Positions 20,405-31,860 of a stretch of DNA of 47,053 bases are shown in pieces. Both the position numbers and the translations under genes were made by a program. This stretch comes from Gnetum montanum (lineage: Eukaryota > Streptophyta > Gnetopsida > Gnetales > Gnetaceae), in NCBI GenBank assembly GCA_015680685.1, contig MNCI01022583.1, forward strand, positions 339,681 through 386,733. Reading direction: 5' to 3'. Every line of letters begins with the position of its first letter. Positions within the stretch are counted from its first letter, which is position 1. The notes beneath the pieces are model-generated. The model was not told where the DNA came from. It saw nothing but the letters and a program-made list of their open reading frames with translations, and searched no databases.

Positions 20405-21215
20405 TGATGGAAGTAATTATAATTCTTCCATAAGTGGTATATGATTAGATGGTCATGTACAGGATGGCAAGGCTTGATCTTGACTCTTCTCAACTTCTTC
20501 TTTAAAAATTAGCCCTAGTAATTTGGTAATTTGGAAGAATCACATATCATACCAAACATAATCTAAAGTCTTAATGAAAAATGTTATTAACCTATCCTCA
20601 TTAATCATAGTAGAGTAATTACTGAAATATAGTTCTTGATAAGCACTATCCAACAACATCATCTATTTGTGAATTCTTGAATCTGATTTATTTATTGAAG
20701 ACTTAAAGTAAGCAAAATATGCACTGACAAATGGAATTGCATGTTGAATTGATGGAAAAATTTTCTTCAAATCAGGTTCATCTTCAAAGGATTCCTTTAC
20801 ACATCCATATTTTAAGAATTGATAGACACTACTTCCATATTTTGCATTGAAGTCTCCATAAAGAATAATTGGTACTGGATTAGTATAACTTAGGGATCAT
20901 TTATTCTTCAAAATTTATTTTATTTTCTTAATCAAGTATGCTCCTTGACATAGTCTAACATCTAAACATGTTGGTCTGACAATCAAATGTATATTGACCA
21001 TGCATACACATCTTTTTTCTAGATAGATTTGTAGAATTATAGCCAAGGCTATGTGATTTTACCAAAATCTTAACTATTCTTTTCCTTCCATCACTTGAAG
21101 TTATAGAATTTCAAAAATCATATTTTCTAAACTCCATTTAAATCTTTGTATTAAATCAAACTTGGTTTCTTTATAAAAGATTACACAACCATCCATGTTT
21201 TTATTTTTGCAATAT
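20405..21215 (-). pseudogene. CCR4/nocturnin-type deadenylase (EEP family) pseudogene fragment
   Basis: Read on the minus strand, four motifs of exonuclease-endonuclease-phosphatase proteins of the CCR4 group appear in order: DGCVIFY (21173-21193), GDFNAKYGSSVYQFL (beginning at 20857), TLDYVWY (20549-20569) and PSNHIPLM (20429-20452), corresponding to the family's DGC-x-FY, GDFNS, TLDYIFY and PSDHLPIG. The functional protein shortens mRNA poly(A) tails in the cytoplasm; GDFN and SDH carry catalytic residues, and the SDH aspartate is Asn here. Frameshifts and stops separate the motifs and the N-terminal half is missing. It lies between direct repeats at 19761 and 21228. I considered a LINE endonuclease, but the DGC-x-FY and TLDY motifs fit CCR4 better. 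Confidence 0.7.
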
Positions 21216-21227
21216 GCTAATCTGGTA

Positions 21228-21425
21228 TGACCTCTAAGCTTGAGTATAAATGCCTTAGGTCAAACCCCCAAAGCTTATCTCAAGAAACACATCCATTGTT
21301 ACAACATATCCTTTCGGGTCTCAATTACAACTACCCTTTTGGATCTTGTTACAATAACAATAACACTTGTTATGAAGAGACGTCATCTTGTTTATGTAGC
21401 AACATCATTTGGGAATGGGGACATG
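21228..21425. repeat. Direct repeat R1, copy 2
   Basis: Second copy of 19761-19935. It starts within about 15 bases of the N-terminal edge of the CCR4-like fragment and ends just before the copia gag remnant. Confidence 0.8.
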
Positions 21426-21455
21426 ACACATCACCTAAGAAGTCACTTCTTCATT

Positions 21456-21704
21456 TTAGATATATGTAGTCAGCTTGAATGCTTCTTCCAAGACCTTTGC
21501 ATACAAATCTATCATGGTATATGTTCTTCTACCATTCTTTACAGTATATCTAAAGATATCATATGATGGTGGCATTACTCTTAATAAAAAAAAATTATTT
21601 GTTTCGTCTGATACTGAACAATTTTCTACTTGTAGTTCCACTTGCAACGCATAAACCTTTTGTACAAGTGTTGCAATGGGTTTGGCTTCTTTTAATTTCA
21701 AATA
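21456..21704 (-). pseudogene. Ty1/copia-type gag fragment
   Basis: An 81-codon open stretch on the minus strand resembles the UBN2/copia gag core: LKLKEA at its start, a middle segment with SDETN...LLRVMPPSYD and a C-terminal LYAKVLEEA, corresponding to the LP-x-SYD and L-x-x-LL-x-EE signatures of the family. The upstream part of gag (to about 22070) is degenerate. A minus-strand tRNA-iMet-type primer site at 22083-22094 is correctly placed upstream, supporting a minus-strand copia element. Confidence 0.6.
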
Positions 21705-22082
21705 ATTTAATTGATTTTATAAAGATACTATTTTGGCTTATATTTTACTTTAAATATTTCCTCAACCATTTTTCACATCTTGTATGCAAAATCTTATTTT
21801 TTAACTAGTTACATAAACTCTCTGAACATGCTCAATGTGATTAGTGTTTACACCATTTTATTATTTTCATCTACCATGATGGTTTCAATTAGTGTTTCCT
21901 CCAAGTTATTTTTTTAAAATAGAAATTTTATTTAAAGGCTTCATATATTGTAATTTAGTGCATTTAGAACTTGAATTTTAGGTATTAGTGTGCAAGTTCT
22001 TGCCTTTTTCATGGCTATATAAAAAATGTTTTGCTAATAATTTGGAGATGCTCTTGAATTCATAAAAGTTGGTAATTGATCT

Positions 22083-22094
22083 ACTCTAATACCA
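22083..22094 (-). other. Copia primer binding site (tRNA-iMet), minus strand
   Basis: Minus-strand TGGTATTAGAGT, matching 10 of 12 bases of TGGTATCAGAGC, both differences C-to-T. Plus-strand TGTG follows at 22095, the expected end of a minus-strand 5' LTR. Confidence 0.6.
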
Positions 22095-22849
22095 TGTGAA
22101 GTTTAGGATCTCCGATGAGAAACTCGTGTAGCCAAAAAAGATAGAAAAACATGAGACATACATCATGTCCATCATGAGAAAACTATTTAAGATACGTGAA
22201 ATGATATTCAACTATCAAACCATTGCAACTGAATTAAATAATTAATAATAGAACTTAATTAATCCTTGATTAATATAAACAACTTGGATGTTTTATCACA
22301 ACATTGTGAGAATGTTACTGAGAAGGCACCATGACAATGTAACTATATACTTACAATGATAAATAAGAATGAAAATAGACTTAAATAAATTAAAAAATAA
22401 TGCAAAGTTTGAATGTCCTTAACCATGCGACTAAGAAGACCAAATTATTTCTTATATTTTTAAAATCTCAATAGAATATTAAATAGTTTAACAAAACACA
22501 AAATATCAAAATATTCCTTATATTGAATAGCAACATATGAAGTCCATTTATGAATAATCAACATTGCATGCTTATATTTAAATGATATATCTATAGAACT
22601 ATGTACCATCAAAGCATTATCTAATTCAATAAGTAAAGAAATCCCAGAATAGTACCAAATATAAGTGACTTGAATCTTGTACTTTTGCATCACATTATTT
22701 AGCTACAAAATAATATTTTGATTAGACAATAGGTAATCCAAAATTTGAATAAATACGTATCATGATGTAAAATTAGTAATCAATGACTCATACTCCATCA
22801 CAAATAATAAAATCATGTAACTTATTTGCAATGATATCAATAGGAGAAG
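22095..22849. other. Probable copia 5' LTR and unassigned AT-rich sequence
   Basis: By position this begins with the 5' LTR of the minus-strand copia element, but no second LTR copy could be found to set its length. A 77-codon minus-strand frame at 22460-22693 has no recognisable similarity. Nothing else can be supported. Confidence 0.35.
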
Positions 22850-23735
22850 CTAACTTTGTCAATGTTGGTCCCAAGCCTAGATACAAAAGGAGGAGGCTTA
22901 GGACTAGGTTGATAGTGAGCTATAAAACCATACCAAATTTCATGAATGAAATCCCTTAGTGTATGTTATTTGTATATAATATTATATTGGTGGATACAAC
23001 TTTAGAAAATAATGCTTAAAAATTAGTAGAAGTAAGACAAAATATATGGAATGTAATTTCAATAATATAAATAGTGATGGAATAAAACTAATAATTCAAG
23101 GTCAAAAAGTCATTTATTACAAATAGTTTTGATACCTAGGATCAACTCTCTAATTAAATGGTAAAATTAATTAAGATATAAGAAATAGAATTGAGGTAGG
23201 ATGGTCAAAATGGATATAGGGTAGTGGTGTTCTATGTGATAGAAGAATACCAATAAAACTAAATGAAAAATTTTATAGAACATCAATTAGGCTTGTTATC
23301 TTATATGGACCTAAATGTTGGATAGCATAAAAGGAGAATAAACAATAAATCAATATGATAGAAATGATAATGCTTATATGGATGATAAATGTTACTAGAA
23401 GAGATATAAGCTATATAACATAGAAATTAAAGAAAGACTTGGTGTGACTTATATTTTAGACAAGTTACAAGAATGATAGTTTAGATGGTTTGGACATGTG
23501 CAAGGAAGATTAGACAATGAGCCTATAAAAAAAAGTTGCTACATCATTATTTTAGAAAATATACCAAAAGGAATGTCAAAAAGGATATGGGAAAAAATTA
23601 TTGAAGATGGTTTGAAGAAATTTCAAATAAACCAAATATAGCTCTTTATAGAGGCAAACAGTGAATAAGAATTCATGTAGCCAACCCTATTTTATTATAA
23701 CAAGAATAATGATAATGATGATGATGAGCAACAAG
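22850..23735 (+). pseudogene. RTE-like LINE remnant, 3' end of the reverse-transcriptase ORF
   Basis: At 22865-22930 lies TTGGTCCCAAGCCTAG with GGAGGAGGCTTAGG, a phrase that recurs near the 5' end of plant RTE-type LINEs. From 23184 the plus strand encodes a broken C-terminal RT region: VGWSKW, GVLCDRRIP, KFYRT, ILYGPKCW, then GLDMCKE-type sequence in a shifted frame near 23490, the typical end of RTE polyproteins. It stops with a short (ATG/AATG)n tail at 23704-23730, as plant RTE elements do. Most of the element between the two parts is missing. It is inactive. Confidence 0.65.
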
Positions 23736-24113
23736 AATAGATATGATAGATTCGCACTCACTAATATGTAAAACTATATTTTGAGAACCAACAATAATTT
23801 CAACATTGATAAAAGAATCTAGAAGTAATTCTTCTAGATATTTTATAACCTATTCTTTACTTATAGCTTTTATGTTGTTCTTATTTTCTATACAACTGCA
23901 TTACAACATACATCACTCCATTCAAGCCTCCGTTATATTATTACTCTTTTTTGAAGACCTACATAACATATTTTTCTTAAAAGCTTATTTCATCATAAGT
24001 TCCTTTGTTTAGCTTCACTTTCTAACTTTTAGATTAACTTCATGCTAGCTTGTGTTTTTCATTTTTAAGAAATTTTTAGACCTTTTCTTTGTCAACTTTC
24101 ATATTGAAGTATC
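23736..24113. other. Unassigned spacer
   Basis: AT-rich sequence between the LINE tail and the target site of element C. A 68-codon Leu/Phe-rich frame at 23806-24012 has no recognisable similarity and AT-rich codons; I do not call it a gene. Confidence 0.4.
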
Positions 24114-24118
24114 ATCCT
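24114..24118. repeat. Target site duplication of element C, left copy (ATCCT)
   Basis: ATCCT precedes the C 5' LTR and recurs at 43651-43655 right after the 3' LTR. Confidence 0.9.
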
Positions 24119-24950
24119 TGATGAGTCACATCAAGGGTTACATCAACAAGGCCTCGTCAACGTGGCCCCATTGACATGACCCCATCAACGTGTCCCCATC
24201 GACATGGAATTTGATGCATTGAAGTGGCTTCATCAATGCAGTGTTAGCTTTTGCCTATAAATATGTGCTTATGCACTGTGTTTATGGTGTTTTTTGTCAT
24301 AGTAGGAGTCAAAGAGTGTATGGAACTTTATTTGATCATTGTTGTACCTAAACACAGTAGTGTGTGCAAAAATAAAGATAAGCTTTCTGATAACCCTTAC
24401 AACACTTTAGAATTGATGAATTATTTATTTATGCATTTAATGATTTATGCATTTTTCTTTAATGCTTAAAGTAATTAAGTTAATTTAAGCTATATTAAAT
24501 AGTGATTAATTAAGCACATAAGTACAACCACTTTAAGCATACACTTGGTACTTAGTAATCCTAGCAATGATTAATGTTTGGTAACCCAGTAGCATTAAAC
24601 ATGTTTAGGATGTGTATAGAAAGTGGGAATAAATGCTTATGTTAGGATTAGTTAGGTGCAGCTAGTTAGATTAAATTAGAAATTTATCTTATTTTATTCA
24701 TTATCATTTATCCTTAGATGACTTAAAACATAAAACATAAAAAATGATAAAAATAATATGCCTTAATTGGACTTAACAATACCTTTGTAGTTCACAAGTG
24801 TAATTGGGAAGACAATGATTACAGTGGTTAGTTTCACTTCTTAGAGACCAATGTACGTAAAAGGCTATAAGTCCATGGAATTTGATCGGATTTCATGTGA
24901 ACACTTAGTGATTCATATGGTTGGGCATAGGGTCTACTCACCACTCATCA
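24119..24950 (+). repeat. Element C 5' LTR
   Basis: 832 bp, TGATGAG to CTCATCA. TATAAATA at 24256 and AATAAA at 24371. It is 62 bp shorter than its partner at 42757-43650, and the difference lies in one block just after the TATA box. A perfect small hairpin ACAC-AGTA-GTGT is at 24352-24363, just upstream of the poly(A) signal. Confidence 0.93.
24141..24238 (+). promoter_or_regulatory. U3 octamer array of C 5' LTR (CGTCGACG-derived)
   Basis: Octamers start at 24141, 24155, 24169, 24183, 24197 and 24231 (CATCAACA, CGTCAACG, CATTGACA, CATCAACG, CATCGACA, CATCAATG). Steps are 14 bp, then 34 (14+20, with a degenerate site between), and TATA follows 25 bp after the last start. The 3' LTR has the same layout and differs only at CpG-derived positions. 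Confidence 0.65.
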
Positions 24951-24951
24951 T

Positions 24952-24969
24952 TGGCACCATTGCTGGGGA
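24952..24969 (+). other. Primer binding site of element C (tRNA-Asp)
   Basis: TGGCACCATTGCTGGGGA, one base after the LTR, matches 15 of 18 bases of the tRNA-Asp complement; the three differences are transitions. Confidence 0.9.
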
Positions 24970-25110
24970 CTTGTAGTTTAATACATGTGCTATTTAGGAC
25001 TTCATGAATATTATTTAAGATCATTAGAATGAATCTTAAGGTTAAAATCATTTTAAAAATTGAAAATTATAATTATAATTTAAGCACACTGAATTTTTCT
25101 CTAATCCAAA

Positions 25111-25883
25111 ATATCTTCTTCTCACAAGCATGATGACTCAAAACCACCAATGCCCCAAGAATTCAAAGTGATGTACACTCATCCAGATGAGTATGTACTT
25201 GATTTCACCTTCATCCTACATCATGATGAGTAGTTCTAGTGGAGAGATATGGAGGGAAAAATTGTATTGCCTCTCGACCGATCTATTCCTAGGATGCTGC
25301 TTCAAACTCTTAAGAGGTTTGACATCCAGGACCTCCATGACAAATATGTTGTGCAAGACCATGACTATTAAGACTACCCTCCCATAGAAACACAATGTAA
25401 ATGAGATTGGCACTAAGAGAAGTTTCATGAAGCTATGAATGGGAAATAGCTCACTAACCCCTAATTCCTGCTGAAGCAAAATAATAATCAAGATCCTCTC
25501 TCTGTGGATTCTCAACATGAAGATTCTCTACCCCTTAACCTTTATGAAGGGGGATTGAACTCAAATCTATAGTCTACTATTAATAATTCAGGTTTAGAAA
25601 AAATTAGGAGTTAAGGTAGGGGCTTGAGCAAGCATCATGATGACAAAGAACCTGATGATCGTGGCCATGATAAGTGGAGAGAAGGTGGCCGACACCATGA
25701 TGATGCTAGTCCTCCTCCCTCTTTCATCCTTCTCATCTACATCTTCTTATTTCTCTTGAAAATTTGATTGAAATTGTAGGGAATGAGATCATGATGAAGG
25801 TGAATAATGGGACAATGATCGTAGACCCCATCATAAATGAAGGTATAGTAGGGGACATCATAAGCATCATTGAAATCATGATG
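25111..25883 (+). pseudogene. gag: Element C gag, 5' part (before solo LTR E)
   Basis: Aligns with B gag 6135-7035. The start codon position has become ATA (25111), followed by a Ser-rich start like that of B. The N-terminal region contains stops (TAG twice near 25229). A His/Asp-rich linker at 25630-25720 corresponds to the Arg/Ser/His-rich linker of B, then a Pro/Ser-rich stretch ends in stops. The sequence runs to CATGATGAT at the E insertion site and continues at 26724. Confidence 0.75.
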
Positions 25884-25888
25884 ATGAT
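25884..25888. repeat. Target site duplication of solo LTR E, left copy (ATGAT)
   Basis: ATGAT repeated exactly at 26719-26723. In B the empty site reads ATCATGATGAACC (7012-7024), which confirms where E went in. Confidence 0.85.
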
Positions 25889-26718
25889 TGATGAATTATT
25901 ATTTGCCAAGCCCAAATATCGAGTATGCAATATTGGGTACGTGATATTATGGCCTGGATACAATATCATATACATGATATCATGATTCTTGTGTTAGCCT
26001 ATAAATACAACACTTAGGTACACATTTGATATTTGGGAGGGAGGGAAGTTCTTTCCTTTCTAGTTCTTTTGATAGTTTAGTTTTCAATTTTCAATTTCAT
26101 TTTTTCAAGCTAGTTATTCCTAGTTCATGCCTACAGTGTGATGTTTGTAAGTACACGGCACCTTTGTTTGAGTCTAACGTACTTGGAAACACGCATGATC
26201 AACAATAAAGATCAAGATTACTTTCATCATTGTAGAATTCACTTAGATTAATTTTTATTTTTTAAATTATTTAATGCTTTCTTTAGTTAATATATTGATT
26301 TACTGTTAGTTACTTTTCCTATCATTAAGTGGAATGTATACACCTTAATCATAAGCATTTAATTGTGAATACTTAGCACACCTAGTAGTAATCCCACAAA
26401 GTCCAAGATGTGTATGGACTGTTTAGGATGGATATGATCATCATAGGCTAATTTAGGTTTTTCTTCCATTATTAGTTTAATCAATTTATTTTTTTTGTCA
26501 TCAAGAGTAATGTAGAATGAGGACAACATCATATACCTAACTCTGGACTAAAACCATACATGACAAAGCTACTACTAGTCTAGGTGGAAAGATAGCAAAT
26601 TACGATCAATGTATAACTATCTAGGTGCCACAACTAGTCCATCCGTGGAGTTCGACCAGATCATGTGTACACACTCATATTCATATGGTTGAGCGTAGGG
26701 GTACCTTGCCACTCATCA
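25889..26718 (+). mobile_element. Solo LTR E, same family as element D
   Basis: 830 bp, TGATGAAT to CTCATCA, flanked by ATGAT copies, with no internal region: a solo LTR left by recombination between two LTRs. It aligns with the D LTRs (phrases GGCACCTTTGTTTGAG, ACGTACTTGGA, AAAGATCAAGATTACTT). GATATC-type sites start at 25915, 25929, 25943, 25962 and 25976, with TATAAATA at 26000. The poly(A) signal AATAAA at 26204-26209 lies in the loop of a perfect TGATC/GATCA hairpin. Confidence 0.9.
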
Positions 26719-26723
26719 ATGAT
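26719..26723. repeat. Target site duplication of solo LTR E, right copy (ATGAT)
   Basis: Exact copy of 25884-25888, directly after the LTR end. Confidence 0.85.
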
Positions 26724-28450
26724 GAACCCTTACTAGCAACTCAAAGCATGTTAAAAATCATAGAGGTAGTTAGGATTCCAACCAAGCATGTGAAGTATAG
26801 TATAATCAAAAGGTTGGATTTGAAGAATATCTCTAGATTTGAGGGGGGATATAACTTTGATCCATAGATCCATTTTTAGGACTTTCATGATGCTTGTACC
26901 TTGCAAAAAATAAAAGATGATTAGTAGAAACTTAATTTTTTCCCTAGAAGACTCATAAAAGAAGCTGAAAGTTGGTACTACTCCTTGGAGCTAGAATCAA
27001 TTCACAAATGGAGTACAATGCTTGAGTTGTTTGACGAAAAATATCAGATGTACTCTGGAGTGTCCAATTTGAAAAAGAAAGTCCAAGTTGAAAAAAAGGA
27101 ACATATGAATCCTTGGACATATCAATGGGTAGGCATTATTCCTTTTTGCATAGATCTCCTGGCCATGGTTACTTTCAATAGGAGAAGCTTTGCCATATCA
27201 TAGATTGGCTTCGATCAAAAATGAGGGAAACTCTTGGGGTCTATGCCCAAGGAATACTATTAGAATTAAGATTCCATCAAATTCAAAGGCTAATTGAGTA
27301 GGTTGCAATAGAAAAAGATGAGTTGATAAAATGGAAAAGTGCTAAAGAGTATAATTTGGACTCTTACATTAGAAAAAGGAAGGTTTAATTTTGTAACAAT
27401 GAGGAGGAAGCAACACTTGATGAAGTGGTGCAATGAAAAACCTTGCTAATTCAAAAATTTGTGTATAAATTTCAACTACATTTGACAAAATGCATGAATT
27501 TTTTGATGAAAAATTTCAAACTACTCTAAGAATTATAGAAGAATCTAAAGAACAAGGTAGTGATCATGATTGCAAAAGAAGGGAAGAAGTTGAATGTGCC
27601 TACCAAAGGGGTATGGGCAAGGCTGCGGTAGTAGAAGATGTTGTGGAGTCAAAATCAAATGATGATCATGGGTGTGACACCTACCAATATGAACATCCCA
27701 AGGGATGTTACCCTATTGTGTCACACTTCTAGGAATTTGGGGTGTATGCTCTGAATCTTAGACTAGCATAAAGGCAAGCAGCTAGAAGGTTGCCTTATCC
27801 TCAAGGTAACCCAAGGTAGTTCCACCAACAACAATAGGCTTATAATCCAAGTGGAGATCCACCACAATCATATGAGTAGTATCAATAATGGCAACATCCA
27901 CAATCGTGGGAGATGCCACCACCAAGGTAGTAGTATCCTTATAGGTAGCTAGATCCATATGGATACTATGTTCAACAACCAATGTCTTCACTTGACTTTT
28001 CTAGTCACACTGCTTTTCAACATCACTACTACCCTCTACAGTATTATAGAAATCATTCTCCATCTCCTAGGGGGGAAACCCCATATCTCTATCACCCTCC
28101 TCATCCTTCAGCACATGATCTTTCATCCTGAACCCAATTACCACCAAATCCATCCATGCAGGGTGAAATTTTCACACATCTATAGCAACATAATGCTACG
28201 AAGGCTATTAACTTATAGCTAGCTTCCCAACTAAGTGGTTCAAAACCAAAATCTAGTAAAAGACTATTCTTCCAAACCAATAGTCCTACAAAGCCCTCAT
28301 CAACTTATGTGGCTAGTTGCCTTCTGTCTCCTTCATACTTTGCATCCATTTCTTTTGAGAGCCCTTTAAACCAAATGCTGCATAAGATTCACACTATCAT
28401 GTTAATTCATGATGTATCTAATTGAATCAAGGCTGGCAATCTTCCTAGGA
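26724..28450 (+). pseudogene. gag: Element C gag, 3' part (after solo LTR E)
   Basis: Continues the gag of C. The capsid-like domain (about 26735-27330) shows the motifs expected for Retrotrans_gag: a W-Y-x-LELESIHKW segment (about 26970), FDEKYQMYS, and NPWTYQW. A Lys/Glu-rich segment follows (27300-27640), then the knuckle near 27673, where the second Cys is Tyr (C-DT-Y), so zinc binding would be lost. A Pro/Gln/Tyr-rich stretch fills 27780-28210. Stops from Gln and Trp codons are frequent. This copy gives the uninterrupted version of the part that is scrambled by Ns in B. Confidence 0.8.
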
Positions 28451-28870
28451 AAAGACTTGGTCCTCGAAGTCCTCTCATCTACTTGTAGATTACTAGGAAT
28501 GAGCCATGTAATTCTCTTCTTAATTTAGGTTCTAATGTCAACCTGATTTCTCATGAAATGCACAATGTCTGGAACCTACCTCCTCTTAAGTGGGACTAGT
28601 GTAGGACATTGTAACCACTCTCTATGGGTGATCATATCTTACCAATTTCTTGGTGATTAAAGTTAACAATTACAAGGGGGACTTTCCAATCATTATGGAA
28701 AGGGCTTGGTTGAGCACTACTGATGCATAAATGAGTATCAGAGATCTTTTCTTGAAGATTTTCAGGAGAATGCATTCAAAAATATTAAGAAGTGAGTTCC
28801 ATGTATTGCATACAGGGATACAAGGTGCAACTATGTAGAAACTATGGTCTATTAAAAGCACACTAATCAA
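28451..28870 (+). pseudogene. Element C protease domain, decayed
   Basis: Aligned with 8780-9220 of B. The active-site region around 28519-28545 reads LLNLGSNVNLIS: the catalytic Asp codon is now AAT (28522-28524), a G-to-A change, while the glycine is kept. The IIMERAWLS segment near 28690 has lost the Gly of the family's IxGRxWL. B and C are thus damaged at different residues, so the damage came after they separated. Confidence 0.7.
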
Positions 28871-29350
28871 AGCATGTAGATAGTATGTAAATGAATCTAA
28901 AATTCAAAAGTGCCTATATGTAGTAGCCACAAAACAAGAAGATACCTAATGGTTGATAGTTGATTCTAAGAGTAGCACACTTTACATGGAATCTACTGAG
29001 AGCTTAACTTGTGGCTATGTTGAAGGCATGAATGAACTAGAGCAAGTTCATTACCAAATCTCCAATGATGAACCTAATGATACCAATTTGGAAGAGTTCA
29101 AAATCCTTGACACTTTTAAACAAGAGCTGTTAGAGTTGAAAACTCTGCCTACTAGCATGGAATATGCATTTCTGAAAAATGGTAAGCTAGTAATAATCAA
29201 TGTCAACCTTACTTCTAACCAAAAAAGGATGCTGTTGAAGGTGGTCAACAAATGGTAAATAGCCTTTGCTTGGTCATATCCTGAACTCATAGGAATTGAT
29301 CCTAGGATATGTCAACATTGAATCTATATTGATTTGGCCATGAAGCCAAA
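28871..29350 (+). pseudogene. Element C protease-RT linker, partly open
   Basis: The 101-codon open stretch 28953-29258 holds the family linker with EYAFLKNGK and LTSNQKRMLLKVVNKW. It then reaches the AWSYPE segment near 29269 that leads into the RT. It is the least damaged part of pol in C. Confidence 0.65.
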
Positions 29351-30120
29351 GAGGTAGCTACAGTGGCTATTGAAACCTAAATTAAAATAGATTGTAAAAG
29401 ATGAAATTGAGAAACTCCTGGGGTTCATATATCCAATTATAGATAACAAGTGGGTTAGCCCACTTGTAATTATGCCAAAGAAAGGTGGCAGATGATGGAT
29501 TTGTATTGATTTCATGTTGTTGAACATGGTGACATTCGAAGATCATTTTCCATTACCATTTGTGGACCAAGTGTTGGATACTATTTCTAGGAATTGTTAG
29601 TATAGCTTCCTAGATGGTTATAGTGGCTATAACCAAATTTAGATCATGCCTAAGGATCAGGCCAAAGCAACATCCCTAGGTAACTTTTGCATATCGGAAG
29701 ATGCCTTTTAGTCTATGCAATGCCCCTACAACTTTTCAACACCTTGTCCTGACTATTTTTCAATAGCAGATTAGTAGTGGAGTAGAATTTTTCATGGATG
29801 ACTTCTCCACCTATGGTGCTACATTCAAGCATGTCCTAGACTACCTTGACCAAGCACTGAAAAGGTGCATGGAGACTAATCTTAGATCCAATTGGCAAAA
29901 GAGCTATCTCATGGTCCAGAAGGGCATTATTTTGGGGCAAAAAATTTCTTAAGTAGGGATTGAGGTGAACCCTAAAAAGATTTAGGTAATCCAAGGAATA
30001 ACCTACCAATCAAAAATCGTTAAAGATGTTTGGTCATTCCTTGGACACACTAGCTACTACCAGTGATTCATAGAAAATTTCTCTAAGATCAAAAAAACTA
30101 TTGGTTGAGCTCAAAAAGAA
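29351..30120 (+). pseudogene. Element C reverse transcriptase domain, decayed, catalytic motif intact
   Basis: Same motif order as B: a PKLK segment, SPLVIMPKKGG (about 29458), HFPLPFVDQVLDT (about 29545), FLDGYSGYNQI with a stop replacing the last Gln (about 29608), MPFSLCNAPTTFQHL (about 29700), and the catalytic FMDDF at 29791-29805 with both aspartates present. The C-terminal SFLGHTSYY block is at 30037-30062. Stops replace Gln and Trp codons, and the frame changes after 30080. Confidence 0.88.
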
Positions 30121-30179
30121 AGATGCTTTGTTGATACAAACTAAGAAATGTGTTAAGATATTCTAACAACTAATAGAGA

Positions 30180-30600
30180 AGCTTGTGGAGACTCTAATTC
30201 TATGAGCATCAAATTAGTCCTATTTGTTTCACATCATGAAAAATGCATCAACATATGCCTTGGGAGCTATGGTTATGCAATTGGATGATTAAAAATGTCC
30301 ATATTATATCCACAGCATAATCCAAAGCATTGTGGGTACACAGCTCAATTGCACCACAACAAAGAAAGAGCTAATGGTTATGGTGTATTCCTTGAAAAAG
30401 TTCAAGCACTATGTGCTTGGATATAAAGTTTTTGTGCACACTAACCATAGTGCCATTCACTTCCTAATGAATAAACCAATGGTGAGCCTCCATGTTATAC
30501 AATGGTTGGTGATCTTGCAAGAGTTCGATCTCACAATGGTAGATTGAAAGGGAACTAAGAATGTGGTTGCTAATCACTTGTCTCAGTTAAGATAGGACAA
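30180..30600 (+). pseudogene. Element C RNase H domain, decayed
   Basis: Contains an NASTYALGA-type start (30242), the KKELMVMVYSLKKFKHYVLGYKVFVHT segment within the open stretch 30332-30547 (given here as two motifs: KKELMVMVYSL and HYVLGYKVFVHT), an NHS where DHS is expected (Asp lost), and VVANHLSQL at about 30563. The pattern matches the B copy. Confidence 0.85.
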
Positions 30601-30719
30601 AAAATAGGATGAGAGCCCACTCTTTGATCAATTTCATGATGAACTCTTCTTTGATGGAGCAATAAATGAACAAGTGCCCATTGAACCAAAATGGTATGAT
30701 GGCATCCTCACTTATCTTC

Positions 30720-31860
30720 TTACTTAAGAGATGCCACAAGAGTTAGACCACCAGAAGAAACAATAGTTTCTTCATTAGGCCAAATGCTTCATAGAGATTA
30801 ACAAACACCTTTACAAGGCATGCATTGATGGCCTAATTTGTTGATGTGTTCCTAATGTTGACCAGCTGTGCATTCTCCAAGATGCTCACAAGGGTCCTTG
30901 TGGGGGCCAATATGCAAGGAGATGCATATCCATTAAAATCTTGGTGGTAAGATATTATTGGTTGACAATCTTCAAGAATGTCCACTAATTCATCTACTCT
31001 TGTGAACGCTATCAATGAGATAGTGGGATAACTACTCAAATGGAGGAACTTCAGTAGTGGATCCAACCACTAGAACCCTTCAACATCTAGAACATAGACT
31101 TCATGGATTTCATCATACCCATGTCAAATGGAAAGGCATACATAAGTCGCTATTGACTATTGTATGAAATGGGAAGAAGTAGCAGCATTCACTAACTATA
31201 CATCTTTCGTTGCTGCATGGTTTGTACAACAAAATGTTGTAAATAGGTTTGGAGTTCCATGTGCACTAATTTTTGACAATGGTACTCATTTTATAGGTTC
31301 TACTCTTTGCAAGCTCATGCAACACTTGGGGGTTGAACATAAATTCCTAACATCCTACCATCCCTAAGCCAATGGTTAAGCAGAGGTTACCACTAGGAAT
31401 ATCATGAAAATATTAACAAGAACAATTAGAAAATATAGAAGAGACTAGAATACAAAACTAAATGATGCCCTCTAGGCATACCACTCAACATGGAAACACC
31501 CTATATGCTACTCTCCCTATGAGCTGGTGTATAGAAAATTACCAACTATGCCAGTTCAATCTAAGCTTTGTACACTTTCAATAGCTTATGATGTTGAACT
31601 TGACCTAATCCTAGCATAAAAAGAGAGATTAATCAATCTTAATGTGCTAGATGAGAATCAGTTACTAGTCTTGCCCTTAAATGAAGTGCACAAAGCATTC
31701 AGTAAACAATGTCATCACCTTAGAATAAGGAAAGTGGAATTTCAACCTAGAGATAAGGTCTTTTGCTAAAACCCTACACATATACCTCAACTAACTAAGT
31801 TTAAGATGATGTGGGAAGGGCATTACATCATTTATGAAACCTTTCCTTCTAGGGCCATGT
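30720..31860 (+). pseudogene. Element C integrase, decayed
   Basis: The zinc region keeps GPCGGQ in place of GPCGGH (about 30895) and a CERYQ-like segment in place of CERCQ (about 31003), so two zinc ligands are lost. The core keeps an IDF-type Asp (about 31096), FDNGTHF (about 31274) and the Glu after a QAE-type motif (about 31383), the DDE set. The region then follows B through YSPYELVYRKLP (about 31515) to the basic C-terminus near 31760. Numerous stops. The downstream phrase at 31850-31940 contains a short imperfect tandem repeat, ACACACAATA. Confidence 0.85.

Noticed and set aside
20405-21215. Reading the GDFNA motif as a LINE endonuclease.
   Set aside because: The DGC-x-FY, TLDYVWY and PSNHIPLM motifs in order fit a CCR4-type deadenylase better, and no LINE RT follows on that strand.
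22460-22693. 77-codon minus-strand frame as part of a copia RT or RNase H.
   Set aside because: I could not find the expected motifs, and it lies on the LTR side of the primer site, where coding sequence is not expected.
26526-26718. The gag-like open frame at 26625-26867 as one gene.
   Set aside because: It crosses the edge of solo LTR E at 26718, so it joins LTR sequence to gag by chance.
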